Shown piece after piece: positions 1 to 5,388 of a stretch of 5,388 nt of DNA. A model generated the notes under the pieces. The model did not search any database, was not told the DNA's origin, and was given only the letters and a program-made list of their open reading frames with translations. The position numbers were made by a program, and so were the translations under genes. Source of the stretch: Nitriliruptorales bacterium (lineage in GTDB: Bacteria > Actinomycetota > Nitriliruptoria > Euzebyales > Egibacteraceae); the NCBI GenBank assembly GCA_007119305.1, contig SKPY01000299.1, positions 1 through 5,388 of the forward strand. Reading direction: 5' to 3'. Positions within the stretch are counted from its first letter, which is position 1. Every line of letters starts with the position of its first letter.

Positions 1-31
1 CCGCCCGCCGGCTCGCGAGCACCCTCCCGTC

Positions 32-1009
32 GTGCGCTTGTTGCGGCGCCTGCTGTTCGCCGTGGCTCTCGTCCTCGCCGTCGCGATCTCGGTGTACGCC
101 GGGCGCGACGGCTGGGTCGACGGGACGGGCCAGGAGATCGGCGTCGTCGACGCGCTCTACTACGCCACGGTCTCGGTGACGACCACCGGCTACGGGGACC
201 TCACGCCGGTGACGAGCGGGACACGGCTGGCGACGACGCTCGTGGTGACCCCCGCCCGCGTGATGTTCCTGCTCCTGCTCGTCGGCACGACCGTCGAGCT
301 GCTCACCTCGCAGTGGCGGGAGGACCTGCGCCGCCGCGCCTGGCGCCAGCGCCTGCGGGACCACTACATCATCTGCGGATACGGGACGAAGGGCCGCGGC
401 GCGGTCCAGGCCCTCGTCGACGACGGCGTGCCGGCGCACCGGATCGTCGCGATCGACGTGAACCCCGCTGTGGCCGAGCAGGCACGCCGGGACGGCTTCG
501 CGGCGATCGCCGCGGACCCCTCGCGGGTCTCCACGCTCGAGGAGGCCCGGATCCGCGACGCTGCCGCGGTCGTCGTCGCCCCCGACCGCGACGCCACCGC
601 GGTCCTCGCCACGCTCGCCGCTCGGGAGCTCAACACTCACGCCCGCATCGTCGCGGCGGTCCGCGAGGAGGAGAACGCCCACCTGCTGCGCGAGAGCGGC
701 GCGAACGCGGCCATCACCACAGCCGAGTCTTCGGGCCGCCTGCTCGGGCTCACGACCCGGAGCCGCCTCGTCGGCCGGGTCGTCGACGACCTGCTCCACA
801 CCGCGGAGGGCTTCGCCCTCACCGAGCGCGAGGTCACGGCGACCGAGGTGGGTGGGCCCGTCGAGGCGACCCGTGGGCAGCGCACCGTGGCGGTGCTGCG
901 CGGGGGACAGCTGCTGCGCTGCGACGACCCGCGCCTGGGGAGCCTCCAGCCCGGGGACCGGATCCTCGGCCTCGGCGTCGGCCCCCGCGAGCGCGGGCGC
1001 GACGAGTAG
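32..1009 (+). CDS. Two-TM potassium channel subunit with RCK (TrkA-N/TrkA-C) domain
   Basis: This is an ion-channel subunit that would form a K+-selective pore in the cytoplasmic membrane, gated by a ligand-binding RCK ring as in MthK-type channels. Residues 7-23 form the first membrane helix. Residues 38-58 form the pore helix and the selectivity filter TTTGYGD (50-56). Residues about 67-92 form the second helix. The cytoplasmic part opens with HYIICGYGTKGRG (111-123), the Rossmann GxGxxG loop of TrkA-N, with acidic D142 after the second strand. Residues about 255-318 look like a TrkA-C/RCK-C domain ending in the LQPGDRILGLG pattern. The length of 325 residues is normal for the family. I chose the GTG start because it falls just before the first helix. 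The frame is open to the window edge and no clear Shine-Dalgarno is visible, so an upstream start is possible. Specific ligand and ion preference are inferred from the family. Confidence 0.93.
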   Translation: MRLLRRLLFAVALVLAVAISVYAGRDGWVDGTGQEIGVVDALYYATVSVTTTGYGDLTPVTSGTRLATTLVVTPARVMFLLLLVGTTVELLTSQWREDLRRRAWRQRLRDHYIICGYGTKGRGAVQALVDDGVPAHRIVAIDVNPAVAEQARRDGFAAIAADPSRVSTLEEARIRDAAAVVVAPDRDATAVLATLAARELNTHARIVAAVREEENAHLLRESGANAAITTAESSGRLLGLTTRSRLVGRVVDDLLHTAEGFALTEREVTATEVGGPVEATRGQRTVAVLRGGQLLRCDDPRLGSLQPGDRILGLGVGPRERGRDE

Positions 1010-1021
1010 CGGGGTGACCGT

Positions 1022-1041
1022 CCGCTGGGCGCGCCGAGCGG
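1022..1041 (+). terminator. Possible weak hairpin after the channel gene
   Basis: CCGCT (1022-1026) is complementary to AGCGG (1037-1041). After one G/G mismatch, two more G-C pairs close on a CGCG loop. It starts 12 bases past the channel stop codon and has no T-tract. Actinobacterial terminators often lack a T-tract, but at this GC content short hairpins also arise by chance, so support is weak. Confidence 0.25.
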
Positions 1042-1044
1042 CCC

Positions 1045-1080
1045 CCGGACGTCCGGTTCGTGCTGCTCAGCCGGTATCAT
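1045..1080 (+). promoter_or_regulatory. Candidate promoter and palindrome upstream of the M23 gene
   Basis: TATCAT at 1075-1080 differs from the sigma-70 -10 consensus at one position and lies 46 bases before the peptidase start. No good -35 hexamer is seen at the right spacing. Instead, a perfect 12-bp palindrome, CCGGACGTCCGG, occupies 1045-1056, centred about 27 bases before the -10. It could be an operator for a dimeric regulator, or chance in GC-rich DNA. The gap of 117 bases from the channel gene makes a separate promoter here plausible. Confidence 0.3.
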
Positions 1081-1084
1081 CCCG

Positions 1085-1111
1085 GGAGCCGATAGGGGGC
1101 CTGGAGCCGAT
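1085..1111 (+). repeat. Direct repeat GGAGCCGAT x2 in the leader of the M23 gene
   Basis: The 9-base sequence GGAGCCGAT occurs at 1085-1093 and again at 1103-1111, an 18-base period (close to two helical turns). The second copy runs directly into the ribosome binding site. A local duplication or a regulator site is possible; no known motif was recognised. Confidence 0.4.
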
Positions 1112-1114
1112 GGA

Positions 1115-1119
1115 AGAGG
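1115..1119 (+). promoter_or_regulatory. Ribosome binding site fixing the GTG start of the M23 gene
   Basis: AGAGG at 1115-1119, within GGAAGAGGT, lies 7 bases before GTG 1127. This spacing supports the GTG as the start codon. The resulting protein begins with a proper signal peptide, and no in-frame start was found upstream. Confidence 0.65.
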
Positions 1120-1126
1120 TAGGGCC

Positions 1127-2377
1127 GTGAGGCTGGGGGATCGCTGCGGTGCCGCGCTGGCAGGGCGCGTGCTCGCGCTCGCGCTCGCGGGGCTGCTGGT
1201 AACCGCCTCCCCCGCGCACGGGTCCGACGTCCGCCTCCTCGTCGAGCGTGCGCAGGAGCTCGCCGATCACGAGGACGCCGCCGCGGAGGAGCTCGAGGAG
1301 CTCGAGGAGTGGCTCGAGGAGGCGCGAGGGGTCCTCACCGACCTCACCGCGGAGCTCGCCGAGGCCGAGGGCCAGCTCGAGGCCATCGACAACCAACTCG
1401 AGATCGCCGAGGCCGAGCTCGCCGAGGCCGAGGACCGGGCGGACCGGGCCCGGGAACGCAGCGCCGAGGCCGCGGCCGAGTTGCGGGCGGCCGAGGAGGA
1501 ACTCGACGAGCGCGAGGACCTGCTGCACCGGCAGCTCGCGCGTGCCTACATGTACGGTGACACCACCTCCCTGCAACTGCTTGACGCCCTGCTGAGCCAG
1601 GAGCGCAGCCGCGACGTCGTCACCGGCCTGCACCACCTCGCGCAGATCGTCGACCACGAGCACGACAACGTCATGCGCCTCGCCGACCTGCACGAGGAGG
1701 CGCTGCGCACCCGCGCGCAGGCCGAGGCCGCGCGCCACCGCCGCGACCGGGAAGTCGCCGCTGCGGAGCGGTCCCGCGAGTCAGTGGCGAGTCTCCTCGC
1801 GGAGCAGGAGCGGGTCCGCGACGAGGTGGAGGAGCGCCGCGCCGAGCAGGCCGACCTCGTCGCGGAGATCGAGGAGGACCGCGACGAGGCCGCGGCGCTG
1901 CTCGACGAGGTGCGCGACGAGGTCGACGCCGCCCGCGCCGAGCTCGGCGACGGCGACGTCGTCTGCCCGGTGCCCGGCGGGAGCTTCATCGACGACTGGC
2001 ACTTCCCCCGCTCCGGCGGGCGCGTCCACCAGGGCAACGACATCTTCGCCGAGCGCGGCACCCCGGTCCTCGCCGTCGCCGACGGCGTCGTCCGTCGCGT
2101 CAACCGCGTCGACCGCTGGCAGCCCGGGTCGGGCAGCGGACTCGGCGGCAAGACCGTGTCGATCACCACCGACGAGCGCACGTACTGGTACTACGCGCAC
2201 CTCGACAGCGTCGCCGACGGCATCGAGGTCGGGGTCGCCGTCGAGGCCGGCGAGGAGCTCGGCACGGTGGGGACCACCGGCAACGCGCGGTCCACCCCGC
2301 CCCACCTGCACATCGGCAGCTACGTCGACGGTCGGCCACAGAACCCGTACCCCGTCATCGACCCTGCCTGCCGGTAG
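1127..2377 (+). CDS. Secreted coiled-coil M23 (LytM-type) peptidoglycan endopeptidase
   Basis: This is a probable secreted murein hydrolase that cuts peptide cross-links in the cell wall. Residues 1-32 form a Sec signal peptide: basic start, hydrophobic stretch 14-25, likely cleavage near AHG-SD. Residues 36-135 and 190-275 are strongly heptad-like, Glu/Ala/Leu/Arg-rich coiled coils. Between them, about 136-185, is the YMYGDTTSLQLLDALLS-type hinge known from EnvC-like proteins. The C-terminal M23 domain (about 280-412) has HQGND (H301 and D305, zinc ligands), YYAHLD (H358) and PHLH (H393 and H395). All the usual metal and catalytic residues are therefore present, unlike EnvC itself, which is a non-catalytic amidase activator. 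C280 and C415 flank the domain and could form a disulfide. No FtsEX partner is in the window. The substrate bond and any division role are inferred from the family. Confidence 0.92.
   Translation: MRLGDRCGAALAGRVLALALAGLLVTASPAHGSDVRLLVERAQELADHEDAAAEELEELEEWLEEARGVLTDLTAELAEAEGQLEAIDNQLEIAEAELAEAEDRADRARERSAEAAAELRAAEEELDEREDLLHRQLARAYMYGDTTSLQLLDALLSQERSRDVVTGLHHLAQIVDHEHDNVMRLADLHEEALRTRAQAEAARHRRDREVAAAERSRESVASLLAEQERVRDEVEERRAEQADLVAEIEEDRDEAAALLDEVRDEVDAARAELGDGDVVCPVPGGSFIDDWHFPRSGGRVHQGNDIFAERGTPVLAVADGVVRRVNRVDRWQPGSGSGLGGKTVSITTDERTYWYYAHLDSVADGIEVGVAVEAGEELGTVGTTGNARSTPPHLHIGSYVDGRPQNPYPVIDPACR
1286..1435 (+). repeat. Short in-frame repeats in the first coiled coil
   Basis: GAGGAGCTC is repeated in tandem at 1286-1294 and 1295-1303, with partial copies to 1321. 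GCCGAGGCCGAG occurs at 1358, 1406 and 1421; the last two are a 15-base tandem encoding AEAEL/AEAED. The unit lengths are multiples of three, so the reading frame is kept. This fits growth of the coiled coil by small duplications, although codon bias acting on repetitive protein would look similar. Confidence 0.6.
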
Positions 2378-2401
2378 CCCGCCGACCCCGCCACGAGTGC
2401 C

Positions 2402-2442
2402 CCCGGTGACGCCCACCGGGAGGTGCGACGGGCGTCGCCGGG
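2402..2442 (+). terminator. Strong hairpin after the M23 gene, probable terminator
   Basis: CCCGGTGACGCCC (2402-2414) pairs with GGGCGTCGCCGGG (2430-2442): 13 base pairs including one G-U wobble, around a 15-base loop that can itself fold ACC/GGT. It begins 24 bases past the TAG of the peptidase gene. There is no T-tract, as is common for actinobacterial terminators. The first seven bases of the 5' arm can instead pair with CACCGGG at 2414-2420, giving a smaller competing hairpin. The position fits transcription termination, and may insulate the ABC operon downstream. Confidence 0.6.
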
Positions 2443-2470
2443 CAGCGTCATCGCAGGTCACGACCGCGAG

Positions 2471-2498
2471 TTGACCGGCAGTCAGCGTCCACTAAGTT
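2471..2498 (+). promoter_or_regulatory. Candidate sigma-70-type promoter of the ABC import operon
   Basis: TTGACC (2471-2476) is a near-consensus -35. After a 16-base spacer comes TAAGTT (2493-2498), which keeps the three most conserved -10 positions (T1, A2, T6). This sits in the least GC-rich patch of the gap (2491-2506). Transcription would start near 2505, leaving a leader of about 130 bases. No IdeR/DtxR or Fur operator was recognised over it, so iron control is not supported by what can be seen. Confidence 0.5.
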
Positions 2499-2504
2499 GG
2501 ATTT

Positions 2505-2634
2505 TGCGCGCTGGCCGCGGCAGCCGCCACGCTGCGCCTGCGGTGGGTGCCGGCACACACTGCGTGTCTTGCGCCGGCGGGACCACCGGAGCAGCCGCCG
2601 CGCGCCCCCAGACCCAAAGGAAAGGACGCCAGTC
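2505..2634 (+). other. Probable long 5' leader of the ABC operon
   Basis: If the promoter at 2471-2498 is right, this stretch is an untranslated leader. It has several short self-complementary parts: GCAGC/GCTGC at 2520-2535, the palindrome GTGCCGGCAC at 2547-2556, and CGGCGG/CCGCCG at 2575-2600. I could not match it to any riboswitch I know; the TPP signature is absent. It may simply be GC-rich DNA. Confidence 0.3.
2616..2626 (+). promoter_or_regulatory. Ribosome binding site fixing the ATG start of the binding lipoprotein
   Basis: The purine run AAAGGAAAGGA ends 8 bases before ATG 2635. It selects this ATG over a TTG at 2497 in the same frame, which would add 46 residues in front of the signal peptide and bury the lipobox. 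Confidence 0.8.
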
Positions 2635-3732
2635 ATGCGAGCGCACACCTGGCGCTTCGCCGCGTTGTTCACCGTCATCCTGCTCCTCGGTGCGGCCTGC
2701 GAGGCCGACGACGCCGACGACGCCCCAGCGCCCGACGACGATCCCGAGGAGCCCGCCGACGAGGCCCCCGAGGACGATGAGCCCGCCGACGAGGAGGTCG
2801 ACGAGGAGGCGGGCGAGGTCGGCGGCACCCTCACGATGTACACCCACAACGACGAGGACGAGATGCAGACCCTCGTCCCCGCCGCCGAGGAGGCCCTCGG
2901 CATCGACATCGAGTTCATCCGGATGTCCTCGGGCGAGGCGATGACGCGCATCGAGAGCGAGGCCCCCAACGTGGGCGCGGACATGATGTGGGGGATGACG
3001 CACTCCAACGCCTTGCAGCTCAAGGAACAGGGCATCCTCGAGGGGTACCTCTCCGACGAGTGGGCCGACATCGAGCCCGAGTTCCACGACGACGACGAGG
3101 GGGAGTGGTACGGGTGGTCGTACTGGTACAACCTCGTCGCGGTGAACACCGACCTCCTCGACGACCTGGGCCTCGACCGGCCCGAGTCGTGGGAGGACCT
3201 CACCGACCCCCAGTACGAGGGTGAGATCGTGATGCCGGACCCGCGCGAGTCCGGGACGGCCTACCTCATCGTCGCCACGCTGATGCAGATCATGGGCGAG
3301 GACGAGGCCTGGGAGTACCTCGAGGAGCTCGACCAGAACGTCGCCCAGTACGAGGGGTCGGGCAGCACGCCGGCAGACCTCAACGCCCAGGGTGAGTTCG
3401 CGATCGCGATCACGTGGGACCAGGTCGTCTTCGACTACATCGAGGAGGGCTTCCCCGTCGACTTCGTCATCCCCGAGGAGGGCGTAGGCTTCGACCTCGA
3501 CGTCGCGTTCATCTTCGACGGGGCCGAGAACGTCGCCAACGCCGAGGCGCTGATCGACTGGCTCGGCACGGTCGAGGGGCAGGAGGCCGCGCTCGAGGAG
3601 CGTGACCTCGTCACCCGCGAGGAGCTGTCCGACGTCGAGTTCGAGCCCAACTTCATCGACTACGACGCGGGCTGGGCCGCCGAGCACGAAGACGAGATCC
3701 TCGACGAGTGGACCGAGCGCTTCGGCGGCTAG
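2635..3732 (+). CDS. ABC-transporter solute-binding lipoprotein (iron(III)/2-aminoethylphosphonate type)
   Basis: This is the extracellular receptor of an import system. It would be tethered to the outer face of the membrane and hand substrate to the permease encoded next. Residues 2-21 are a lipoprotein signal peptide ending LGAA-C22, a slightly atypical lipobox with Leu at -4. Residues 23-62 form a flexible linker made almost only of Asp, Glu, Ala and Pro. The fold starts at GGTLTMYT (63-70). Family landmarks follow: MSSGEAMTRIESE (97-109), WYNLVAVNTDLL (164-175), PESWEDLTDPQYEG (183-196), SGTAY (206-210), QYEGSGSTP (238-246), GEFAIAIT (253-260), VIPEEGVGFD (278-287) and IDWLGTVEGQEA (307-318). 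The length of 365 residues is typical. The Tyr-Tyr pair that binds ferric iron in FbpA is not seen near 261-269, so the substrate stays open: iron chelate, phosphonate or another small anion. The protein has 101 Asp/Glu but only one Lys and nine Arg. Confidence 0.9.
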   Translation: MRAHTWRFAALFTVILLLGAACEADDADDAPAPDDDPEEPADEAPEDDEPADEEVDEEAGEVGGTLTMYTHNDEDEMQTLVPAAEEALGIDIEFIRMSSGEAMTRIESEAPNVGADMMWGMTHSNALQLKEQGILEGYLSDEWADIEPEFHDDDEGEWYGWSYWYNLVAVNTDLLDDLGLDRPESWEDLTDPQYEGEIVMPDPRESGTAYLIVATLMQIMGEDEAWEYLEELDQNVAQYEGSGSTPADLNAQGEFAIAITWDQVVFDYIEEGFPVDFVIPEEGVGFDLDVAFIFDGAENVANAEALIDWLGTVEGQEAALEERDLVTREELSDVEFEPNFIDYDAGWAAEHEDEILDEWTERFGG

Positions 3733-3734
3733 CC

Positions 3735-3758
3735 ATGGCCGGCGCTGACCCCCGATGA
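3735..3758 (+). other. 7-codon mini-ORF bridging the lipoprotein and permease genes
   Basis: ATG at 3735, two bases after the TAG of the lipoprotein gene, opens a frame reading MAGADPR. It stops at TGA 3756-3758, which overlaps the permease ATG as ATGA. The permease has no Shine-Dalgarno in the 22-base gap. A terminating ribosome could restart here and then step onto the permease start. This is inference from the layout; chance is quite possible for so short a frame. Confidence 0.3.
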
Positions 3759-5388
3759 GCACCACGAGCCGCCCCGACGTCCCGCCCGAGGCACTGGGCG
3801 GGACGCCGGGCGGCCCCAAGACGCCGGATTCGTCCCCCGGCTTCGCCGCGCGCCTGCGCGAGCTGCGCAAGGAGCCCGTCTTCGCGCTGACCGCGCTGGC
3901 GATGGGCGCCCTGGTCGTGGTGTTCATCCTCGTGCCCGTCGCCTTCGTGCTCGGCCAGAGCGTGTCGGTCGACGGCGAGCTCAGCCTGGACAACTGGGCC
4001 GACATCCTGACGACGGGTCGCTACCGGACCGCGGTCGTCAACAGCCTCGTGCTGGGGGTCGTCTCGACCGGGCTGACGGTGGCCTTCGCGGTCCCCCTCG
4101 CCCTGTACACCACCCGGCACCCGGGTCCGCTGTCGCGGGCGTTCCGGGTGATCGCCCTGCTGCCCCTGGTCGCGCCGCCGTTCATCTTCTCGATCTCGCT
4201 GGCGCTGATCGGCGGGCGCCGCGGCATGCTGACCGACCTGATCCGCCCCGCGCTGGAGTTGGTGGGCTTCTCCGATCCGGCGATCTTCGGCCTCCACGGG
4301 GTCGCGATCGCCCAGATGCTGGGGTTCTTCCCGGTCGCGTACATGCTGATCGAAAGCTCGCTGCGCTCGATCGACTCGTCGTTGGAGCAGGCCTCGCGAG
4401 ACCTTGGCGCCAGCCAGTTGCGCACCCTCGGCGAGGTCACGCTGCCCCTGGCCAGGGCCGGGATCGCCAAGGCGTTCCTCATCGTGTTCGTGCTCGTCCT
4501 CGCGGACTTCTCCAACCCGCTGCTGCTGGGCGCGGGACGCCCGACGCTGGCCAGCGAGGCCTACATCAGCCTCATCGGGCGCGGCAACGTGGAGATGGCC
4601 GCGGTGCTCGGCACGATCCTGATCGTGCCGGGCATCCTCGTGTTCCTGGCGCAGCGCTACTGGCTGGGTGGCGCCGACGAATCGTCGATCTCGCAGACCG
4701 CCGGGGGCGCGAACCTGCCGCTGAACCCGCGGTTGAAGTGGATGATGCTGGCCCCAAGCCTGGCGTTTGCCACCGGCGTGCTCGTGCTGTTCGGGTCGCT
4801 GGTCACCGGCGCGTTCGTGCGCGCCATCGGGGTCAACTGGCAGCCCACGCTGGACCATTTCGCGTTGGGCATCGGCGGCCCGTACGTGTGGAACAGCTTC
4901 CTCGTGTCGCTGGCCGCGGCGGTGGCGGCGTCGTTCCTGGGCGTCATCCAGGGCTACGTGCTGGCCCGCAAGGACGTGCCGCTGGGCGGGTTCCAGGAGT
5001 TTACGTCGCTGTTCGGCCTAGCCGTGCCCGGCACGGTCATCGGCATCGGCTACATCCTGGCGTTCAACCAGCCCCCGCTGGTGCTGACCGGCACGCTGGC
5101 GATCCTCGTGCTCAACATGGCGTTCCGCAACATCGGCGTGTCGATGAGCGGAGCGATCGCCAAGCTCGACCAGATCGACCCGAGCTTCGAGGAGGCCGCC
5201 CGCGACCTCGGCGCCGGCAGCATCCGCACGTTCATGACCGTCGGCGTGCCACTGCTGCTGCCGCCGTTGATGGCCGGGTTCGTGTACACGTTCATGACCA
5301 CGATGGTCACGATCTCGTCGGTGATCTTCCTCGTCTCCCCCGGCACCCAGCTGGCGGCGGTGTACATCTTCAGCCTGGCCAACACCGG
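3755..5388 (+). CDS. Fused two-domain ABC permease (FbpB/AfuB/PhnV-like), 3' end cut by the window
   Basis: This is the membrane channel of the importer whose binding protein is encoded just upstream. The frame is open for 544 codons and runs off the window. A Pro/Gly-rich cytoplasmic start (about 1-42) is followed by two homologous membrane domains. The first has helices near 44-67, 93-118, 130-152, 180-200, 239-259 and 282-299. The second starts with helices near 330-352, 379-404, 415-437, 442-458 and 503-527. Each half has an EAA loop that docks the ATPase: EQASRDLGAS...LP at 211-231 and EEAARDLGAG...VP at 479-499. Family members usually have 520-580 residues, so little is missing. The start has no visible Shine-Dalgarno, and translational coupling to the lipoprotein gene, 22 bases away, is likely. 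Leucine is mostly CTG here, against CTC in the lipoprotein gene. The ATPase gene should follow beyond the edge. Confidence 0.93.
   Translation, partial: MSTTSRPDVPPEALGGTPGGPKTPDSSPGFAARLRELRKEPVFALTALAMGALVVVFILVPVAFVLGQSVSVDGELSLDNWADILTTGRYRTAVVNSLVLGVVSTGLTVAFAVPLALYTTRHPGPLSRAFRVIALLPLVAPPFIFSISLALIGGRRGMLTDLIRPALELVGFSDPAIFGLHGVAIAQMLGFFPVAYMLIESSLRSIDSSLEQASRDLGASQLRTLGEVTLPLARAGIAKAFLIVFVLVLADFSNPLLLGAGRPTLASEAYISLIGRGNVEMAAVLGTILIVPGILVFLAQRYWLGGADESSISQTAGGANLPLNPRLKWMMLAPSLAFATGVLVLFGSLVTGAFVRAIGVNWQPTLDHFALGIGGPYVWNSFLVSLAAAVAASFLGVIQGYVLARKDVPLGGFQEFTSLFGLAVPGTVIGIGYILAFNQPPLVLTGTLAILVLNMAFRNIGVSMSGAIAKLDQIDPSFEEAARDLGAGSIRTFMTVGVPLLLPPLMAGFVYTFMTTMVTISSVIFLVSPGTQLAAVYIFSLANT

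Noticed and set aside
1067..1738. Minus-strand frame across the coiled-coil half of the M23 gene
   Set aside because: Its Leu/Gly/Val-rich repeats mirror the GAG/CTC codons of the coiled coil, and it has no ribosome binding site or domain of its own.
2480..2510. Possible IdeR/DtxR or Fur box near the AT-richer patch
   Set aside because: The patch ACTAAGTTGGATTTT lacks the required dyad symmetry and differs at many positions from the known operators.
2497..2634. N-terminal extension of the lipoprotein from TTG 2497
   Set aside because: It would put 46 Arg/Pro/Cys-rich residues before the lipoprotein signal peptide; the ribosome binding site at 2616-2626 points to ATG 2635.
2423..2944. Plus-strand frame through the gap into the lipoprotein gene
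   Set aside because: It overlaps the lipoprotein gene in another frame and turns into a Pro/Thr/Arg/Ser low-complexity sequence typical of a shifted high-GC frame.
2482..4005. A 507-codon open frame on the minus strand across the lipoprotein gene and the start of the permease gene
   Set aside because: It is the antisense reflection of GAC/GAG/CTC-rich codons, gives a low-complexity Val/Leu/Gly/Asp product without a recognisable domain, and crosses two well-supported genes and their gap.
3653..4858. A 401-codon open frame on the minus strand across the permease gene
   Set aside because: The product is Arg/Gln/Asp/His-rich with no family likeness, while the plus strand encodes a clear permease with membrane helices and EAA loops.
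4385..5255. Possible gene duplication repeat, two similar segments around the EAA loops
   Set aside because: It is the ordinary internal duplication of fused two-domain permeases of this family, not a recent DNA repeat.

Overview
The window reads as chromosomal DNA from a high-GC, Gram-positive actinobacterium. Codons nearly always end in G or C, two of the four genes start with GTG, and the exported proteins carry Gram-positive style signals (a Sec signal peptide and a lipobox). The solute-binding lipoprotein is extremely acidic: by hand count, 101 Asp/Glu against 10 Lys/Arg in 365 residues. The cytoplasmic domain of the channel and the permease do not share this bias. That suggests a cell surface exposed to salt or alkali, as in halophilic or alkaliphilic actinobacteria such as the Nitriliruptoria. 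The lineage is inference only.

All four genes lie on the + strand. (1) 32-1009 encodes a two-transmembrane potassium channel subunit with a cytoplasmic RCK (TrkA-N/TrkA-C) domain. (2) After a 117-base gap, 1127-2377 encodes a secreted coiled-coil protein with a C-terminal M23/LytM peptidase domain whose metal and catalytic residues all appear present. (3) A 257-base gap holds a strong 13-bp inverted repeat, probably the terminator of the peptidase gene, then a TTGACC-N16-TAAGTT promoter candidate and a leader of about 130 nt. (4) 2635-3732 encodes an ABC-transporter solute-binding lipoprotein. (5) Only 22 bases later, 3755 to the window edge encodes the first 544 residues of a fused, two-domain ABC permease of the iron(III)/2-aminoethylphosphonate type (FbpB/AfuB/PhnV-like).

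Genes 4 and 5 form one import operon: the lipoprotein captures the substrate outside the membrane and the permease carries it in. The ATPase expected for this system is not in the window and probably lies just downstream. The channel and the peptidase look like separate units, in ion homeostasis and in cell-wall remodelling. I found no RNA gene, CRISPR array or mobile element, and nothing that amounts to a novel system. The most interesting points are the extreme acidity of the binding protein, the lack of the ferric-binding tyrosine pair, a 7-codon mini-ORF that overlaps the permease start by ATGA, and the paired alternative hairpins after the peptidase gene.
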